Shown: positions 59,328 to 64,000 of the stretch, in pieces
Position numbering within the stretch: the first letter of the stretch is position 1
How the letters are laid out: each line of letters begins with the position of its first letter
The notes under the pieces: model-generated
The model's database searches: none
Seen by the model: the letters and a program-made list of their open reading frames with translations, nothing else
What the model was told of the DNA's origin: nothing
Program-made: the position numbers and the translations under genes
DNA from: Alopecurus myosuroides
Taxonomy: Eukaryota; Streptophyta; Magnoliopsida; Poales; Poaceae
Assembly (NCBI GenBank): GCA_028641055.1
Contig: CM054061.1
Coordinates: 112,848,019-112,912,018 of the forward strand
Reading direction: 5' to 3'
Length of the DNA: 64,000 bases

Positions 59328-59900
59328 TTGGTAGAGGCGCCGATACTGAAACTCCCTAATTTCAACAAGATGTTCGTAATTGACACTGATGCGTGCAAGA
59401 CAGGGATGGGGGAAGTGCTGCAACAGGATGGTCGCCCTGTTGCATACATGAGTAAACCGCTGCGGCGTAGGAACGTGGGCCTTTCTATGTACGAGATGGA
59501 ATGTCTAACCATCTTAATGGCGATCGAGCAATGTCGGCCCTATATACAACATCAAGAATTTCCGATTCACACCGACGAGAAAAGCATTGTGCATCTTGAG
59601 GAGCAGCGCCTGAGCACTGCATGGCCGAATAAAGTATTTAAAAAATTGCTCGGGCTACAGTATAAAATCTGCTATCACAAGGGGTTGAAGAATCGTGCAG
59701 CTGACGCTCTATCTCTATCACAGCGATCACATCTAGAAGAAACATCCCTTCTCACTATCGCTGAATGTCAAGCAGCGTGGTTGGACGAGGTTCAAGCAAG
59801 CTACAAACACAATGCACATGCGACGAAATGCATACAAAAGCTTCAAAAAGATCCAGATCCCAAGGCTCGATTTGCATGGCGCGAGAACTTTCTCTCTTAG
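59328..59900 (+). pseudogene. Element H RNase H domain
   Basis: 190 codons open. Motifs in order: VIDTDACKTGMGEVLQQDG (first catalytic D region), YEMECLTILMAIEQCRPY (E), HTDEKSIVHL (D) and NRAADALSLSQ (final D). This is the best preserved part of H. It is an internal polyprotein segment with no start of its own. Confidence 0.85.
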
Positions 59901-60996
59901 ACATCCATTCACGGTAGTAACTGTGGCATCTCATTACATCAACAACAACAACATATTCAAATCCACAACTTGTGTAGGGTTATGATATCTGACAGAGATC
60001 TGATATTTACCAATCGTTTCTGGCACGAGTTTTTCGAACACCTGGGGAGTGAGTTAAGGATGAGCTCGACGTACCACCCCCAGACTGATGGGCATTCCGA
60101 GCGAGTGAATCGGTGTCTAGAAATCTATTTGCGGTGTTTCACACATGCATTTTCGAAGAAATTGGGTCAGTAAGGCTGGTCACAATGGGGAGTAACATAA
60201 GGTAGGAATCTACACATTTTTCTAGACTATGTTCCTACCTCCACAATGGGGAGTAACATGTATGTAGTGTTATGCAACAATGCATTTATTAGGCTATAGA
60301 CTCATTGTTTCTTGGAGTGTGTGATGTTCCGGTAACTTAGCTATAGTTACCACAAGCACATCTCTCTTCATTAAATACGTGCCACATAAGCAAAGTTGTA
60401 TTGGAGTGTGTGATGTTACTCCTAAGTTCCTCCCCATTGTGACCAGTCTAACTGCCGCTCGCGGAATAGGGGTACAATACAAGTCACCACTATACAATTA
60501 AGATGTCTCCCTTAATCCCTTTAAGGCTTTGTGCCGGCACGAACCAAGCAACTAGGGCAATGATGCCACGTTCACATGTGAAACACCATCACTGAAGAAT
60601 GGCCGACAGAGTGTAAACAGATGCAAGAAGGGATCCAACACAATATGAATCATGCTCTCCGGTATATGAAGAACCAAGCTTGTAAGAAACGCACAGAACG
60701 CACTTTCGAATTGGGCGAAGCCGGTGTTCATCAAACTCGAGCCCTATGGTAGAGTCGTCGGCCATTCGCAGACGAAATTACAAAATGGCGTTCCCCAACT
60801 TTGGACTTTACAATATCAGCAGATGCATTAACCCAGTGTCGTACGAAGTGGACCTGCCTTCTGAGTCTCGCATACATCCGATCTTCCATGTTTCGCAACT
60901 CCGCAAAGTACTCAAGCCAGGTACGCCAGTTTCACAGTCCATTCCTGTCAGTACTGATGTCATGCTCTCCCCTGTCAACAAAGTGAGTATTTGATG
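59901..60996 (+). pseudogene. Element H integrase remnants
   Basis: 59970-60173 keeps ISDRDLIFTNRFW (second catalytic D) and HPQTDGHSERVNRCLE (catalytic E). The zinc finger and first D are deleted at about 59905-59960. After the MITE, 60452-60996 keeps the C-terminal core, with RIHPIFHVSQLRKVLKPG at about 60870-60925. No clear chromodomain is visible. Confidence 0.75.
60174..60448. mobile_element. Tourist-like MITE (PIF/Harbinger type)
   Basis: 275 bp. TIRs GGCTGGTCACAATGGGGAG and the complement ending CTCCCCATTGTGACCAGTC, with TAA duplicated on both sides (60171-60173, 60449-60451). The TIR core CACAATGGGGAGTAACAT recurs internally at about 60242. Confidence 0.92.
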
Positions 60997-62323
60997 ACAA
61001 TACTTAATGTTTTGGAATTAGATTCCCTTTTAGGGAAAGGTCTTCATGGCTCTTTATTCTGGTGAATATTATAAAGAGCCTGGAGGCATGCAAAGTGCAC
61101 AGCGAATGATCTTTAAGGTACATTAGGATCCTGACCCTCCTTTATTTTCCTTTCAGCTGAATGTTCGTCTGGATCGGCAAAAGGTTCTTTCGTCAATCAT
61201 AGAAGCACTGAAGTTACAATCGGATACAATTTTGTGCTGGTTAAGTTACATAATGCGCGTAGCTACACAAGTATATTTGACAGAAAACAAGTTGATACAC
61301 AGAACAGGAGCGACAACATGCTGTAAGCAAGTATGTGTACTATGACCAAATTGCTTACTGAACAACAAAGATCAAACTACCAGTCTGGAAAGGAGGGTGT
61401 GTCCCTGTCAGCATTTACTCAAAAGAACATGAGCAAGACTGAATCAAGCACTCACTCGAAAGAACATGAGCAAGATCGAATCTCTCATCATAACAGTGCC
61501 ATTCTTGCTTCTTAACAATGCAAACTGAAAAGGAATTAACCTTGCCCCAAGAGAGCACATATTTCAACTCAATTCTAAGCACACACACAAAAAAAAAGAA
61601 CACCCTGGAAAAAAATCTGCAGGAAACAAAGGCCCTGGCAGGTCCTTTATTCATTCTTAGCAGCAGTGAACTAACAATCAGACACAGGCAGCTATGCACG
61701 TATGCCTGACAAAGCAAAGTTCACACAAGGCGCAGGTGCAACATGTGAAATATACAAGTTACGACCAAATTGTAAAACTGGCAGCAGACCACACAGACAG
61801 CATATGGAAGGGATCCAGAATAATATTTCAACACCTAAAAGTGACTTACGAGTTTCCACTAAATTGCACAATGAACAGTACAGATAGAAAAAACAGCATA
61901 TGGAAGACAAAAAATAACATGCTTAAACTGCCTTTGCTCAAAAAGCATGACCAAGAGTGAATATCATCTTAACGGTGCACCTGTGCATCTTAACCATGCA
62001 AGAATAACGTAATTTTTGGTAGGGAGGAACAGTAATAAAGTTCTAATATCATAGATAGTAATCCACAGTCAAGAACATCAACAAGATATTTAAGACATGA
62101 TAATATGCAAGTCCCAAACGATGACAGCGTAGGTGCTACTTCAACTATCCAAAGTGACAAGCAAACCAGGAGTCCTAAACATTCCGACATGCCCTGTGGA
62201 GAATGGAGGCTCCTCATCTTATCCGTGCATCTCATGGGACGGAATTGGAATAATGCTCTCTTGGAGAAGGTGATGAGTAAGTGTCATACAGTATTGGCAC
62301 TTTCCAATGTTCACCATACCTAA
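60997..62323. other. Unassigned low-copy-looking interval
   Basis: No transposon domain recognised. Contains a 36-bp-spaced direct repeat AAAGAACATGAGCAAGA (about 61424 and 61460), an A-rich run at 61588-61600, and an exon-like stretch at 61160-61255 preceded by TTTCCTTTCAG. Not supported as a gene. Confidence 0.3.
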
Positions 62324-64000
62324 GGGCATCTCCAGTCGTTGAGCCCCCCCCAGGACGCAAAAACCCGGCCTTTTTTCGCGCCGCGGCGCGAAACAGCGCT
62401 ATTCTGGAAACTGGGGGGGGGGGGCGCGTTTCCCAGCCGTGAACCCAGGCCGCCCCCCCAGCCGGCGATTCGGCCCAATTTGGACAGGTAGAGATTTGGC
62501 ACACAAATAATTGAACTTTTGCCACCAAATAAATAGAGTTTTAACACAGAAATAAAATAGTTCAACAATTTAAACAAAATAAATAAATTACACTAGGCAT
62601 CGTCATCGTCCTCAACATTTCCATTCCCCTTTCACGCCCACAAATACTGCACCAGGTCATCCTGCAGAGCTTGGTGTGTTGCAGCGTGTCGAATCTCCTA
62701 TCGCTTGGTGAGGAAGTCTGTCCATGATGCCGGCACCTGGTGATCAACATCTGCAAGAGGGCCCTGTCGGTAGTATGGTGTGCTTGCCTCACTGTCAGGC
62801 ACCGGGTCATCCCGCTCACTCTCAATGATCATGTTGTGCAAGATCACACAACACTGCATCACCTCCCACATGTTGGACTTCGACCAAGTCATAGCTGGGT
62901 ACCGGACAACAACGAATCGAGATTGCAGCGCACCAAATGCCCGCTCAACATCCTTCCTGCGAGCCTCCTGGCACTTGGAAAACCAAGCTTTTGCGCTTCC
63001 TGGGATAGGGTTGGAGATGCTCTTCACAAATGTTGCCCACTTCGGGTAGATGCCATCTGCAAGATAGTACCCCTTTGTATACTGGTGTCCATTGATCTCA
63101 TAGTTCACAGGGGGGCATGGCCTTCGACAAGCTCGGCAAAGACATTTGAGCACTGCAAGACATTGATGTCGTTGTGACTTCCAGGCATACCAAAGAATGA
63201 ATGCCAAATCCATAGATCGTACGAAGCCACGGCCTCGAGAACCACCGAGCACTCTCCTTCCTTTCCCTTGTACATCCCCTGCCAGTCAAATGGGCAGTTC
63301 TTCCATGCCCAATGCATACAGTCGATGCTGCCAAGCATCCCAGGAAACCCTCTTGCTTCATTCTCTGCAAGGAGACGAGCAGTGTCTTGCGCATTGGGTG
63401 ATCGCAGGTATATTGGGCCAAAAACTGCAACCACTGCCCGGCAGAACTTGTTCAAGCACTCGAGGGCCGTGGACTCGCTCATGCGCAGGTAGTCATCTTG
63501 TGCATCTGCGGGAGCACCGTATGCAAGCAACCTCATGGCCATCATGCACTTCTGGATAGAGGTAAAGCCTACTGTGCCGGTGCAGTCCTTCTTCAACTTG
63601 AAGTAGGTGTCGAACTCCCGGATGGCATGCATGATCTTGAGGAAGAGCGTGCGTTTCATCCTGAAACGACGCCGGAACACCTTCTCGTCGTTGGTGGGAT
63701 CCTCGGCGAAGTAGTCGGAGTAGAGGATGCAGTAGCCCTCGTACCGCTGCCTCGGCCTGCTCTTGCGGCGACCGGGCTTCGATCCAGTGCGGCGCGGCGC
63801 GACGTCCTGGGCCAGCAATCCGGCCAGGCAGCTAGGACGAGCAAGTGTTCCTCATCGTCGATGGAGGCATGGTCTTCCTCGTCGAAGAGCTCGGCGAGCA
63901 TCTCCTCGGCGTCGGAGTCCATGCCTCGGGCAGAACGTCGAACACCTTGCGGGTGGTGGACGCGGTTCACCGGGCGCAACCCCCTCCGCGGCGGAGACGC
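62324..64000 (-). mobile_element. PIF/Harbinger DNA transposon, one end (continues beyond window)
   Basis: The terminus GGGCATCTCCAGTCGTTG starts at 62324 after TAA (62321-62323), the usual target duplication of this superfamily. A G run of about 12 sits at 62413-62424. The transposase is on the minus strand, so this is the transposase 3' end. The other TIR and the Myb-like accessory ORF, if present, lie outside. Confidence 0.8.
62698..63922 (-). pseudogene. PIF/Harbinger transposase (DDE superfamily), nearly intact
   Basis: Likely start at 63922 (MDSDAEEMLAELFDEED). The DDE catalytic core is visible: D in [10 protein letters not shown] (about 63315), D in GYYLADGIYPKW (about 63060), E in DVERAFGALQSRF (about 62940). 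The conserved [12 protein letters not shown] block lies at about 63150-63190 and the C-terminus ends at 62698. Two frame breaks separate the pieces: near 63825 in the N-terminal part, and at the G run 63110-63115 (C run on the coding strand) between the first and second D. Otherwise there are no stops over about 400 codons, unlike every other coding remnant here. It cuts and pastes elements with matching TIRs; such sources also mobilise Tourist MITEs. The frame breaks may be real or homopolymer errors. Confidence 0.85.

Larger units (their letters stand above)
53968..60996 (+). mobile_element. Reina-like Ty3/gypsy chromovirus remnant H
   Basis: Gag, protease, RT, RNase H and integrase remnants occur in the usual order on the plus strand, interrupted by a LINE (55756-58426) and a MITE (60174-60448). 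No LTR is recognised at either end. The left end is cut by element E. Confidence 0.75.

Noticed and set aside
62740..63177. 145-codon plus-strand frame opposite the Harbinger transposase
   Set aside because: Antisense shadow of the conserved transposase frame.
63197..63559. 120-codon plus-strand frame opposite the transposase
   Set aside because: Antisense shadow; no independent motif.

Overview
The window is grass intergenic DNA, most like a large Pooideae (Triticeae or oat-type) genome. This rests on the repeat families: Angela-like Ty1/copia and Athila-, Tat- and Tekay-like Ty3/gypsy LTR elements, a Reina-like chromovirus, an L1-type LINE, MITEs and a PIF/Harbinger transposon. Family names are recalled from sequence character, not from a search. 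I see no host gene, no rRNA or canonical tRNA, no CRISPR array and no prokaryotic features. All recognisable coding DNA is transposon-derived and nearly all of it is broken.

Layout. (1) 1-8391, plus: 3' part of a Tat-type Ty3/gypsy element, with two RNase H domains, integrase, a seven-exon antisense gene (2515-6516), a 62-bp minisatellite and the 3' LTR. It ends inside the LTR of a copia element. (2) 8392 to about 19080, minus: that copia element (X1), whose LTR also carries a complete 7.76-kb Athila-like element A (9535-17295, TSD GTCAT) with decayed gag-protease and no RT or integrase. (3) About 19080-53967, minus: an Athila-like element E, of which the 5' LTR, PBS and a little internal DNA remain. 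Its LTR is split by a second copia copy, X2 (20093-53324, TSD GAGAC/GAAAC). X2 hosts element B (23631-28210, TSD CCAAG), a Stowaway-like MITE (28523-28864), element C (29252-45218, TSD CCTGC), an LTR fragment G (45499-46672), a Tekay-like solo LTR F (46959-50603) and a Mutator-type MITE (51806-52639, 9-bp TSD). Element C's 5' LTR is split by element D (35939-44940, TSD ACCTG), which has two 4.25-kb LTRs around an internal region of only 497 bp. (4) 53968-60996, plus: a decayed Reina-like gag-pol broken by a 5'-truncated LINE (55756-58426, TSD CAGGCATGC) and a Tourist-like MITE (60174-60448, TSD TAA). (5) 60997-62323: unassigned. (6) 62324 to the window end: a PIF/Harbinger element with a nearly intact transposase on the minus strand.

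The nesting gives a relative order: E before X2, X2 before B/C/F/MULE, C before D. LTR divergence counted by eye agrees for C and D (about 2.6% and 1%). Elements A, B and C share the Athila-type PBS or PPT and conserved noncoding motifs but carry different ORFs in the gag position: gag-protease in A, an unrecognised 203-codon frame in B and a 198-aa acidic repeat protein in C. B, C and D look non-autonomous and would depend on proteins supplied in trans (inference). No convincing new biological system is present. The points most worth a second look are the two unrecognised ORFs, the giant-LTR/minimal-internal element with a tRNA-like pol III signature, the shared RT active-site lesion in both copia copies, and the Harbinger transposase.
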